Source: Clostridia bacterium (GTDB lineage Bacteria > Aerophobota > Aerophobia > Aerophobales > AE-B3A). Taken from it: a stretch of 14,437 nt of DNA. The translations under genes and the position numbers were made by a program. The stretch spans positions 1 to 14,437 of the forward strand of contig JAUWRC010000021.1 of NCBI GenBank assembly GCA_030610745.1, written 5' to 3'. Shown one piece after another: positions 6,304 through 12,524 of this stretch (position 1 is the stretch's first letter; each line of letters begins with the position of its first letter). A model generated the notes under the pieces. The model was not told the DNA's origin. It saw only the letters and a list, made by a program, of their open reading frames with translations, and made no database searches.

Positions 6304-6849
6304 ATGTCTGATAAAGAAAAAAAAGAAGAAAAAAAAGGAATTGAAGTTGATTTTGGCTTAGGGAAAATAAGCATGGGAGGACTAGGAGGGATACTTGAGG
6401 GGGTTGGCAATTTGATTGATCTCGCATCTAAGTTATCTGAGCAAGCCAAAGAAATTAAGGAAGAAGGAGAAATAAAGGGATTAGGCGGGAAGACAAAAGG
6501 TGTCTATGGCTTTAGCGTTAAAACCTTAGTGGGAGGAAAACCAGTTGTGGAAACCTTTGGTAATATTAAACGGAAAAAAGAAGGACCGGTAATAGAAGAA
6601 GTTAGAGAACCCATTGTAGAGGTCCTTAAAGAGGAGAATTTCATTCGGGTAATAACAGAGCTTCCCGGGGTATCCAAAGAGGATGTAAAGATCAAAATAG
6701 ATAAAGATATCCTCAATCTTTCCGCAGAAAGGGGAGAAAGAAAATATGCCAAAGAGATTTTGCTTCCTTTCCCGGTAAAGGAAGATCCTGTAGAATTTTC
6801 CTTCAAAAATGGGATATTGGAACTTAAACTGGAGAAAAAGGAGGGTTAA
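6304..6849 (+). CDS. gvpH: GvpH-like gas vesicle accessory protein with Hsp20/alpha-crystallin domain
   Basis: 181 residues. I chose the ATG at 6304 because AAAGGAGG lies seven bases upstream; the open frame before it belongs to a PhaR fragment and repeat. The N-terminal third is charged and then glycine-rich (GLGKISMGGLGG). It is followed by KGVYGFSVKT and GGKPVVETFGNIK, a pattern I associate with GvpH-type proteins. The alpha-crystallin domain spans about residues 100-178, with ITELPGVSKEDVKIKI and the closing strand NGILELKLEK. Family members are small chaperones; GvpH of haloarchaea acts in gas vesicle formation. No gvpA, gvpN or gvpF is present, so a gas vesicle role here is inferred. 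It ends four bases from the 3' end of the convergent tRNA-Arg. Confidence 0.75.
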   Translation: MSDKEKKEEKKGIEVDFGLGKISMGGLGGILEGVGNLIDLASKLSEQAKEIKEEGEIKGLGGKTKGVYGFSVKTLVGGKPVVETFGNIKRKKEGPVIEEVREPIVEVLKEENFIRVITELPGVSKEDVKIKIDKDILNLSAERGERKYAKEILLPFPVKEDPVEFSFKNGILELKLEKKEG

Positions 6850-6853
6850 ATAT

Positions 6854-6929
6854 TGGCATCCTGGGAGGGATTCGAACCCCCAACCGACAGCTTAGAAGGC
6901 TGCTGCTCTATCCGTTGAGCTACCAGGAC
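6854..6929 (-). tRNA. tRNA-Arg(UCU)
   Basis: 76 bases with encoded CCA. Acceptor GTCCTGG/CCAGGAT with a terminal G-U pair, discriminator G. Anticodon stem GCAGC/GCTGT closes loop CTTCTAA, giving UCU. The T arm GGGGGTTCGAATCCCTC is intact. Confidence 0.96.
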
Positions 6930-6933
6930 ACTT

Positions 6934-6970
6934 TAAGAATAGCGTACAGCGTTTAGCAGATAGCGTATAG
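6934..6970. repeat. tagcgta-type degenerate repeats between tRNA-Arg and tRNA-Pro
   Basis: A run of tagcgtacagcgtttagc and agatagcgtatag words like those at 3091-3105, 3652-3682 and 3982-4005. No terminator or promoter is seen, so the two tRNAs are probably cotranscribed. Confidence 0.6.
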
Positions 6971-6991
6971 GAAAAAGCATAAAATGAAAAA

Positions 6992-7070
6992 TGGTCGGGA
7001 CGGTGAGATTTGAACTCACGACCTCTTGCTCCCAAAGCAAGCGCGCTAGACCAGACTGCGCTACGTCCCG
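6992..7070 (-). tRNA. tRNA-Pro(UGG)
   Basis: 79 bases with encoded CCA. Acceptor CGGGACG/CGTCCCG, discriminator A. Anticodon stem CTTGC/GCAAG closes loop TTTGGGA, giving UGG. The D loop is long (11 bases) but keeps the GG pair. Confidence 0.96.
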
Positions 7071-7228
7071 TAAATTCTGTTAGAAAACTTGGATAGAACT
7101 TTAAATCCCATCCTCACTTCCTTGATAGTAACGTATGCTACCACAGGCCTAATTTCCTCTATCATTCCTGTCCTTACGGATGAAGTCTTTTCTAATAAGG
7201 TAAATAGTTCCCTATCAAGTCAGTTTCA

Positions 7229-7256
7229 ATTATATAATAAAAGCAGGAGGAGTCAA
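7229..7256 (-). promoter_or_regulatory. Candidate sigma-70 promoter reading toward tRNA-Pro and tRNA-Arg
   Basis: On the minus strand TTGACT (7256-7251) and a perfect TATAAT (7234-7229) are 16 bases apart. The leader to tRNA-Pro would be about 150 bases. No gene could be recognised between 7071 and 7228 on either strand. Confidence 0.45.
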
Positions 7257-7428
7257 CTAACACGTTACCCTTAGAAAAAAACTCGTCGGGCAAAAAATCC
7301 CATCCAAGGTTAATTATGCTTCCTCTGAAGACATTTTTAGGTTTAATTCACATTGGGTTTAAAGTCAGTTGACTTCTTCTGTTTTTAGGTTTATCATTAT
7401 AAATAATTAAAGCGTTTAAGGTAAAACA
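7257..7428 (+). promoter_or_regulatory. Gene-free stretch with a weak plus-strand promoter candidate
   Basis: TTGACT (7369-7374) and TATCAT (7392-7397) are 17 bases apart, about 30 bases before the NYN remnant. The rest of the stretch shows nothing I can name. Confidence 0.3.
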
Positions 7429-7609
7429 GTGAAGAAACCAAAAGCTAAAACCTATATTGATGGAGCAAATATTTTTTATACCCAGAAAAAATTGAGTTGG
7501 AGTTTGGATTGGCAGAAAGTGAAAAACTATCTCTTGGGAATTGAAACTGGCTGCCTCAGAATATGTTTTTATTGAAGACTTAGAAAAGATTTTAAGGCGA
7601 GTAAAATAA
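7429..7609 (+). pseudogene. Decayed NYN/LabA-type PIN-like nuclease gene
   Basis: From a GTG at 7429 the frame reads KAKTYIDGANIFYTQKKLSW and then SLDWQKVKNYL. This is the first strand and metal-binding DGAN motif of NYN-domain proteins. It stops at 7573. A second frame then gives LAASEYVFIEDLEKILRRVK ending at 7609, which matches the C-terminal end of the same family. About 50 residues remain of the usual 160 or so. The middle, with its remaining acidic residues, has been deleted and the reading frame shifted. It is non-functional. Confidence 0.7.
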
Positions 7610-7633
7610 AAACCCGGCGGATTGCTCCGCCGG
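7602..7633 (-). terminator. Rho-independent terminator on the minus strand
   Basis: CCGGCGGA (7614-7621), loop TTGC, TCCGCCGG (7626-7633) is a perfect GC-rich 8-bp stem. On the minus strand it is followed by GTTTTTATTTT. It lies only about 20 bases downstream of a minus-strand promoter. On the plus strand there is no T-run, though the stem also closes the NYN remnant. Confidence 0.75.
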
Positions 7634-7679
7634 TACTGTAAAACTATTTACAGTATAGCAGATGAAAAAAAGCTGTCAA
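7634..7679 (-). promoter_or_regulatory. Strong minus-strand promoter with a 22-bp palindrome over its -10 box
   Basis: TTGACA (7679-7674) and TATACT (7657-7652) are 16 bases apart on the minus strand. A perfect 9-bp inverted repeat, TACTGTAAA-acta-TTTACAGTA (7634-7655), overlaps the -10 box and the expected start. Transcripts would meet the terminator at 7602-7633 after roughly 40 bases. It looks like a self-contained regulated mini-transcript or a leftover control region. Confidence 0.55.
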
Positions 7680-7699
7680 GGGTTTTGGCTCGCTCCTGT

Positions 7700-7860
7700 C
7701 CCTTACCGTTTATAGCTTACAGCTTATCGCTGAAAGAGGGAAGAGGGTGAGAGCAGAATATAATCGTAAATAGCATATAGCGCTTAGCAATCGAAAATCA
7801 GCAATCAGCTGAAAGTTGATTGCTGAAAGTTTACAAACAATGAACAGCGAACCATAAACA
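7700..7860. repeat. Repeat tract upstream of udg, with a 9-bp hairpin
   Basis: Contains gtttatagcttacagcttatcgctg (7708-7732) and tagcatatagcgcttagc (7771-7788) words. A perfect hairpin CAGCAATCA...TGATTGCTG follows (7799-7825), then caatgaacagcgaacc words up to the udg start. No Shine-Dalgarno sequence or clear promoter is seen. Confidence 0.6.
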
Positions 7861-8568
7861 ATGAGTAAAGGCAGCCAGCAGTTCCGTAAGGATTACTTAG
7901 AAATTGTTAGCTTGTTTCGGGGATACATGGAAGAAAATAAGGGTATGGGTAGAGGCCAGAAACCCCGGGGGAAATCCCAGGGAGAAGAGAGTACCTGGAA
8001 AGAGAAGAATTCTGGAAAGTTATTAGAGGACCTTCGCCGTTCTATACAAAGTTGTCAAAAATGTTCTCTTTATAGATCACGGACGCATCTAGTCTTTGGT
8101 GCGGGCAATCCCGAAGCAGAGTTAATGTTAATAGGAGAGGCGCCGGGAAGGGATGAAGACCTGCAAGGAAAGCCTTTTGTGGGGGCGGCTGGTAGACTTC
8201 TAACAGAAGGCCTCAGGCGAGCTGGATTATCCCGGGAGGAGATATATATTGCTAATGTTCTTAAATGCCGACCTCCGGGCAATAGAAATCCTCAATCCCA
8301 AGAAATTAAAGTTTGCTTTCCTTATCTAGAACGTCAGATAGAAATCATCGGCCCTCGCCTTATTTGCACTATGGGTAATTTTGCTACTCAGCTACTTCTC
8401 GACACTACCCTCGGTATCACTCACATCAGAGGGAAGCCCCAGTGGTACAAAAGCAATATATCGATTATTCCTATTTTTCATCCTGCTGCCTGCCTCTATA
8501 AATCTGGCTGGGAAAAACCCTTTTTAGAGGACCTTAAAATGGTCAGTAATGAACTTAGGAGTAGGTAG
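7861..8568 (+). CDS. udg: Family 4 (4Fe-4S) uracil-DNA glycosylase
   Basis: Removes uracil from DNA at the start of base excision repair. It is 235 residues with a variable, charged N-terminal 55. Four cysteines fit the iron-sulfur cluster: C65 and C68 (CQKC), C136 (KCRPPGNRNP) and C152. The catalytic motif GEAPGRDED is at residues 92-100 and the second motif FHPAACLY at 206-213. Both are typical of family 4. The ATG at 7861 has no ribosome site; an ATG at 7927 (residue 23) after GGGG is an alternative start that loses no conserved residue. The stop codon TAG is the first three bases of a repeat module (8566-8586). Confidence 0.92.
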   Translation: MSKGSQQFRKDYLEIVSLFRGYMEENKGMGRGQKPRGKSQGEESTWKEKNSGKLLEDLRRSIQSCQKCSLYRSRTHLVFGAGNPEAELMLIGEAPGRDEDLQGKPFVGAAGRLLTEGLRRAGLSREEIYIANVLKCRPPGNRNPQSQEIKVCFPYLERQIEIIGPRLICTMGNFATQLLLDTTLGITHIRGKPQWYKSNISIIPIFHPAACLYKSGWEKPFLEDLKMVSNELRSR

Positions 8569-8617
8569 CGGTATGATTCATCAAACAATATTTAAGGGGC
8601 GAAGCCACACTATACGC
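8566..8617. repeat. AGCGGT hairpin module supplying the udg stop codon
   Basis: 8566-8586 is a slightly decayed copy of the module: GTATGAT/ATCAAAC arms with one mismatch. Its leading TAG is the udg stop. A tatacgctg word follows (8610-8618). It separates the converging udg and the minus-strand membrane-anchored gene. Confidence 0.6.
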
Positions 8618-8622
8618 TGTTT

Positions 8623-9027
8623 CTATCTTCTATGAGAATGGACACGCAGGTCTATTTTTCCCTGAAGAGCCTTTATTTTATCCTCAATTTCATTCTTTCT
8701 ATCTAGCTCAAAATTGTTCTTGGTGATAAAAGAAAATGCCTCCAGATAATAATCAATAGCTTTCTTGGAATTTCTTTCTTGTTCAGCTTTTTCCAGGATT
8801 CCATCGAGTTGACGAGCCTTTTTGAACCTCTCCATCTCTATTTCCAGCCTTCTTCTCTTTGTTTGAGTTATCCCTCCTTTTAATTCTTTTAAGAATTTTG
8901 TTATTTCTCTTCGATAAGATTCAGCCTTAATATCTATCTTACTTTTTAGCCGGGGTTTTCTCGGCTTTCCTTTTAGATAAAGGGCAATAATAACAAGACA
9001 AATGATGATTAATCCTAGCTGAATCAT
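8623..9027 (-). CDS. Membrane-anchored coiled-coil protein of unknown function
   Basis: 134 residues from the ATG at 9027; an in-frame ATG at 9033 is two codons earlier. AGAGGG is seven bases from the inner ATG but only two from the outer, so I prefer the inner one. Residues 3-20 form one hydrophobic helix (LGLIIICLVIIALYL). They are followed by a basic segment (KGKPRKPRLKSK) that should stay in the cytoplasm. A long charged helical region then ends near HSHRR. I recognise no family. It is transcribed toward udg and away from the DtxR promoter. Confidence 0.65.
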   Translation of the reverse strand: MIQLGLIIICLVIIALYLKGKPRKPRLKSKIDIKAESYRREITKFLKELKGGITQTKRRRLEIEMERFKKARQLDGILEKAEQERNSKKAIDYYLEAFSFITKNNFELDRKNEIEDKIKALQGKIDLRVHSHRR

Positions 9028-9113
9028 ACTCATTCCCTCTGCTGATAAAATTCCAACACTTTAATTATAGTATTTAATCATTATGAGTCAAGAAAATTGT
9101 CCTGAGGCTTATC

Positions 9114-9142
9114 TTGACAGAGTAATTTTTTTTGATTATAAT
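9114..9142 (+). promoter_or_regulatory. Consensus sigma-70 promoter of the dtxR-feo operon
   Basis: TTGACA (9114-9119) and TATAAT (9137-9142) are both perfect and are 17 bases apart. Transcription would start near 9149, inside the operator. Confidence 0.85.
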
Positions 9143-9166
9143 GTTAGTGTTATCTAACATTGTTAG
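9142..9166. promoter_or_regulatory. DtxR-family operator with three GTTAG/CTAAC half-sites
   Basis: TGTTAG-tgttat-CTAACA is a perfect inverted repeat. A third half-site (GTTAG, 9162-9166) makes a second palindrome, CTAAC-att-GTTAG. The TTAG/CTAA spacing resembles known DtxR/IdeR and MntR boxes. It covers the transcription start, so metal-loaded repressor would block the promoter. Confidence 0.7.
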
Positions 9167-9237
9167 AGATAATAAACTTTTAATAGGTGCTAAAGGTGGA
9201 GAGTTCTGGGGAGTATCTTTACCCGGAGGGTCTAAAG

Positions 9238-9723
9238 GTGAATACTTTAACAGAGAGTAAAGAAGATTACCTGGAGGCAATTCTAGTAATTGGTTTAGAG
9301 AAGAAATGGGTAAGAGTAAGAGATTTAGCTAAGTACTTGGGGGTGAAGATGTCTTCGGTGGCGGCAGCGGTAAAATTTCTGGCTGAGAAAGGGCTGATTA
9401 ATCATGAAAGATATGGATATATTGAACTCACCAAGAATGGGGCAGTAATAGCGGAAGAAATTTATACCCGACATAAAACTCTTTATAAATTTCTTCATGA
9501 TCTTTTGGGATTGAGTAAAGCTGTTGCTTCTCGGGAGGCCTGCAAAATAGAGCATACTCTGGATGCAAAAACAATGAAGCGCTTATTAAAATTTATAGAA
9601 TTTGTGGAAACCTGCCCCGAAGAAGAGCCTCTTTGGCTGTCTAATTTTCATTACTTTATAAAGACGGGTAGACACTTGGGACGGTGTGATAGACGAGATA
9701 CGAATAAAGTGAATGGTGAATGA
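9238..9723 (+). CDS. DtxR-family metal-dependent repressor
   Basis: Cytoplasmic repressor that binds DNA when loaded with Fe(II) or Mn(II). I chose GTG 9238: GGAGGG lies seven bases upstream and the product begins MNTLTESKEDYLEAIL, the usual family start. In-frame GTG 9187 would add 17 residues with no conservation. The winged helix spans about residues 24-65. H79, C102, E105 and H106 line up with DtxR ligands, and D10 lies near the N-terminal ligand. The cysteine favours an iron-type sensor. Positions matching DtxR E83 and H98 are Y and S, so the ancillary site seems lost, and there is no SH3 domain (161 residues). The last ten residues are encoded by intergenic repeat that has replaced the original stop. 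Confidence 0.88.
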   Translation: MNTLTESKEDYLEAILVIGLEKKWVRVRDLAKYLGVKMSSVAAAVKFLAEKGLINHERYGYIELTKNGAVIAEEIYTRHKTLYKFLHDLLGLSKAVASREACKIEHTLDAKTMKRLLKFIEFVETCPEEEPLWLSNFHYFIKTGRHLGRCDRRDTNKVNGE

Positions 9724-9871
9724 CAATTCGTTGCTTGTTGCTCGTTGCTCGTAAAAAGAGAAGAATGAGAGATGATGGACGAGAGCAAAACGAGTATCCA
9801 GTATCGAGCATCAAGTATCAAGAAAATTAACCAGTTAACTAGCAAATACTATACGCGCTAAGGCAAATGCT
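9724..9871. repeat. Repeat spacer between the regulator and feoA
   Basis: Contains attcgttgcttgttgctcg (9724-9742) and agtatccagtatcgagc and atcaagtatcaag words (9794-9820), continuing from 9691 inside the upstream coding end. An AAGG about ten bases before the feoA ATG is the only ribosome-site candidate. No promoter or terminator is obvious, so feo is probably cotranscribed with the regulator. Confidence 0.6.
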
Positions 9872-10090
9872 ATGCAAAAATTGACTGACTTAAGACCCGG
9901 TGAATGGGCGAGAATTGTATTCGTTGGAGGAGGACGCGGTCTCAGACAGAATCTGCTCCTCAGAGGTCTGCTTGAGGGTAGTGTTGTACGGATAGTATCT
10001 AACTGGGGTCCTGTTACAGTTGAGGTTAATAGAAATATGGTTTCCATTGGTCGGGGGATGGCACGAAGAATCAGCGTGAGGAGGATGTAA
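9872..10090 (+). CDS. feoA: FeoA domain protein 1
   Basis: 72-residue SH3-like FeoA protein that assists the FeoB ferrous iron transporter in the cytoplasm. It begins LTDLRPGEWARIVFV, has the GRGLRQNLLLRGLLEGSVV core and ends VSIGRGMARRISVRRM, all in the usual places. It is the first of two feoA copies, and the second begins two bases after its stop. Such tandem feoA genes ahead of feoB are known in several anaerobic lineages. Confidence 0.9.
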   Translation: MQKLTDLRPGEWARIVFVGGGRGLRQNLLLRGLLEGSVVRIVSNWGPVTVEVNRNMVSIGRGMARRISVRRM

Positions 10091-10092
10091 AA

Positions 10093-10320
10093 ATGAAGAG
10101 AAAGCTTTCCCAGATGGATTATGAAGAGGAAGGTGTTGTAAAAAGTGTTGAAGAAGATTTAAAAGAGAAAATAGCTGGTATGGGTATTAGAGTGGGCAAA
10201 AAACTCAAGATGCTCACAAAACAGCCCATAAAAGGGCCGGTAGTGGTAACGGTAGATAAAGCGGAGACTTCTTTAGGCCTGGGTCTAGCAGATAAAATCA
10301 TTGTGGAGATAGAAAAGTGA
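10093..10320 (+). CDS. feoA: FeoA domain protein 2
   Basis: 75 residues, more acidic and divergent than copy 1. FeoA features are the central turn IAGMGIRVGKKLKML and the closing strands GPVVVTVDKAETSLG then LADKIIVEIEK. A GAGG sits about nine bases before the ATG, inside the end of copy 1. Its stop overlaps the GTG of the next gene by four bases (GTGA). This implies translational coupling of FeoA2 with the GTPase subunit. Confidence 0.87.
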   Translation: MKRKLSQMDYEEEGVVKSVEEDLKEKIAGMGIRVGKKLKMLTKQPIKGPVVVTVDKAETSLGLGLADKIIVEIEK

Positions 10321-10838
10321 AGGTCTTGTTAATGGGTCATCCCAATGTTGGGAAATCAGTGGTTTTTAACCGCTTAACCGGAGCAAGGGTGATTGAATCA
10401 AACTATCCCGGTACTACTGTTGATTATACAAAGGGATGGATGCGACTTGGGGAGAAAAGTGTTGAAATTATAGATGTTCCTGGTACATTTTCTCTAGAAC
10501 CAAAGGATAAAGCCGAAGAAGTAGCGGTAAAAATGCTTGAGGAAGAAAAAGAATCTATTGTTATATGTGTCATTGATGCTTCAAAAATAGAGCGCGGTCT
10601 TTACTTAGCATTACAAATTATCGAGAAAGGGTATCCGGTTCTAGTAGCGTTAAATATGTGGGATGTTACTAAGGATAAGAATATAGAGATTGATGTAAAG
10701 CAATTGGAACAAATTCTTGGTGTCCCGGTAACTCCCACTATAGCCATAAGTGGCGAAGGAATCAGGGAATTAGCATTGAGAATAGAAGAAGTATCTCCAG
10801 CCAAGATAGAAAAAATTATGGAAAGGGTGAGTGGTTAA
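10317..10838 (+). CDS. feoB: FeoB GTPase domain as a separate protein
   Basis: 173 residues holding the complete FeoB G domain. G1 is GHPNVGKS (7-14), the switch I threonines lie in YPGTT (30-34), and G3 is DVPG (53-56). G4 is NMWD (113-116) and G5 is ISGEG (144-148). FeoB normally continues into a helical GDI domain and the membrane pore in one chain. Here the frame stops at 10838 and the membrane part starts in another frame at 10831. Both ends look clean, so this is more likely a natural split than a recent frameshift. A sequencing error cannot be excluded from one sequence. Confidence 0.9.
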   Translation: MKVLLMGHPNVGKSVVFNRLTGARVIESNYPGTTVDYTKGWMRLGEKSVEIIDVPGTFSLEPKDKAEEVAVKMLEEEKESIVICVIDASKIERGLYLALQIIEKGYPVLVALNMWDVTKDKNIEIDVKQLEQILGVPVTPTIAISGEGIRELALRIEEVSPAKIEKIMERVSG

Positions 10839-12054
10839 GATGTTAAGCGTTGATGAAAGATGGGATTTGATAGATAAAATATCAAAAAAAACTGTAAAAC
10901 TTGGCAAATACAGGTATACCTTGAAGGATGCTATTGCTGATATCACTGTCAAGCCCCTAACAGGCATACCTGTAGCCATTGCTGTTTTATATGGTTTTTG
11001 GGCTTTTTTTGGCGCATTTGCTAGATTTTTTACGGATGGCTTCTTGGTTAAGTTATTCGATGGGCATTGGCTGCCCTGGCTGCAGGAAGTTTTTTCAGCG
11101 GGTAAAGATAGCTGGCTCTATTATATCCTTGTAGGGGACCCATTGGCAAGAAACTCTTTTGAGGCTTTTGGAGTACTTACCAGCGGACTTTTTGTGGCTA
11201 TAGGTGTAGTTCTTCCGGCAATAGTTGCCTTTTACCTGATACTTACCTTGTTGGAGGACAGCGGCTATCTGCCCAGATTGGCTGTTCTTATTGATACGGC
11301 CTTGCACAAGATAGGTCTTCATGGGTATGCCATAGTGCCCTCGATTCTTTCTCTGGGGTGTAATGTGCCGGGATGTACGGCTTGTAGAATTCTGGAGACG
11401 AAAAAGCAGCGCTTTATGATGATGACACTCTTGGCAATATTTATTCCCTGCGGTGCTCAGCTTGGAATTATGTTAAAGGTAATTCCAGAGACTGTAGGCT
11501 GGGTTATGCTCTATCTATTGATGGGATATTTCATCCTTGGTTTTATTCTTAATAAGATAATACCGGGAAAGTCGCCGGAAATTCTTTTGGATATACCGCC
11601 TTATCGAAGACCTACATTAGGTAATACAGGAAGAAAGCTGTGGATAAAAGTAAGTAGTTTCTTTACCGCGGCGGTTCCATTTGTTTTTTTAGGTGTAATA
11701 ATCGTTAATGTACTCCATTTAATAGGAGTTATGGATTGGTTAGCCAATTCATTAAGCCCATTGCTCAGTGGGTGGTTTGGAGTACCTAAGGAAACAGTAG
11801 GGCCATTGATAGTGGCCTTCCTGAGAAAAGACCTGGCCGTAGCACAGCTTTCCGCTATCCCTATGACAAAATATCAGAAGATTACCTCTGTGGTACTTGT
11901 CACTATCTATTTTCCCTGTGTGGCCACTTTCGTCATGCTTCTAAGGGAAGGAGGGTGGAAGGGGCTTTTGGGGAGTTTGGCAATTTTAGTGGCGACTGTT
12001 TTCTTATATGGTGGGCTGCTGCATTTAATATGGATACTAGCGGGAGTAGCTTAA
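10831..12054 (+). CDS. feoB: FeoB membrane permease domain as a separate protein
   Basis: 407 residues that form the Fe(II) channel part of FeoB. The start is GTG 10831 (GGAAAGG just upstream); ATG 10840 is possible. The first 40 residues (VDERWDLIDKIS...) match only the end of the GDI region, so most of the usual GDI is missing. About eight membrane segments follow. Gate 1 reads LSLGCNVPGCTACR (174-186) with three cysteines where most FeoBs have one. A second conserved region is AIFIPCGAQLG, and the second gate has VAFLRKDLAV and IYFPCVATFVML. The gene overlaps the GTPase gene by eight bases. Confidence 0.92.
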   Translation: MVKMLSVDERWDLIDKISKKTVKLGKYRYTLKDAIADITVKPLTGIPVAIAVLYGFWAFFGAFARFFTDGFLVKLFDGHWLPWLQEVFSAGKDSWLYYILVGDPLARNSFEAFGVLTSGLFVAIGVVLPAIVAFYLILTLLEDSGYLPRLAVLIDTALHKIGLHGYAIVPSILSLGCNVPGCTACRILETKKQRFMMMTLLAIFIPCGAQLGIMLKVIPETVGWVMLYLLMGYFILGFILNKIIPGKSPEILLDIPPYRRPTLGNTGRKLWIKVSSFFTAAVPFVFLGVIIVNVLHLIGVMDWLANSLSPLLSGWFGVPKETVGPLIVAFLRKDLAVAQLSAIPMTKYQKITSVVLVTIYFPCVATFVMLLREGGWKGLLGSLAILVATVFLYGGLLHLIWILAGVA

Positions 12055-12495
12055 ATGGAAAATAAAGTTGGAAAAGTATATTTTTCTGTTTTAGGTCTGT
12101 GGGTTTTGGGTTTTGGGACAGCAGAGTTGATAATAGGTATAGCGGGTAAGAACCTCACCTGGGGTATTTTGGAAATATCCGGCGAGTTTCTACTGTGGAG
12201 AGGACTTATTCTTTTCTTTGCTGGCTTGTTTTACTTAAGCAGTGTTAAAAATTTAAGAGAGATACACCAGCTAGCAAAGGTTGTAATGGCTAGCATAATG
12301 ATATGGATTATCGCTGGTATGAAAATATTTAGTATGATTGCCGAATCCATTCCCGGAGGGGAAGAAGGAGGATGGATCAACACCTGGGAGGGTTTTTTAT
12401 CTACTTATTCACCTCCTTATACTCCCGCCCTTATTCTACTACCATTTTCACTAGTAACACTCTACTATATCTATGCTGTCAACACTGGAAAATAG
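12055..12495 (+). CDS. Small four-helix membrane protein in the feo operon, unknown function
   Basis: 146 residues starting at the base after the feoB stop, with GGGAG about eight bases upstream inside feoB. Four hydrophobic helices are visible, roughly at residues 10-30, 45-62, 73-95 and 121-142. The loop between helices 3 and 4 is glycine-rich and aromatic (GGEEGGWINTWEGFLSTYSP). It has no cysteines, so it differs from the Cys-rich FeoB-associated proteins. I recognise no family. Its position suggests a partner in iron uptake. Confidence 0.75.
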   Translation: MENKVGKVYFSVLGLWVLGFGTAELIIGIAGKNLTWGILEISGEFLLWRGLILFFAGLFYLSSVKNLREIHQLAKVVMASIMIWIIAGMKIFSMIAESIPGGEEGGWINTWEGFLSTYSPPYTPALILLPFSLVTLYYIYAVNTGK

Positions 12496-12502
12496 AGGAT
12501 CC

Positions 12503-12524
12503 TAAAGATAATTGCTTATCTTTA
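12503..12524. terminator. AT-rich hairpin between the feo operon and the intI remnant
   Basis: TAAAGATAA-TTGC-TTATCTTTA is a perfect 9-bp stem lying between two converging genes. No proper T-run follows on either strand, so terminator activity would be weak; convergent position is the main argument. Confidence 0.35.

Noticed and set aside
6073..6849. A single 258-residue PhaR-Hsp20 fusion protein
   Set aside because: The GvpH-like part has its own strong ribosome site at 6304, and the join is made of intergenic repeat words rather than protein-like codons.
7089..7274. Open plus-strand frame of 61 codons next to tRNA-Pro
   Set aside because: No recognisable domain; the reverse strand is equally open over part of it and holds a better promoter signal.
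7634..7655. SOS (LexA) box in the 22-base palindrome
   Set aside because: CTGT and ACAG are 10 bases apart; the enterobacterial LexA box needs 8. It is kept only as an unassigned palindrome.
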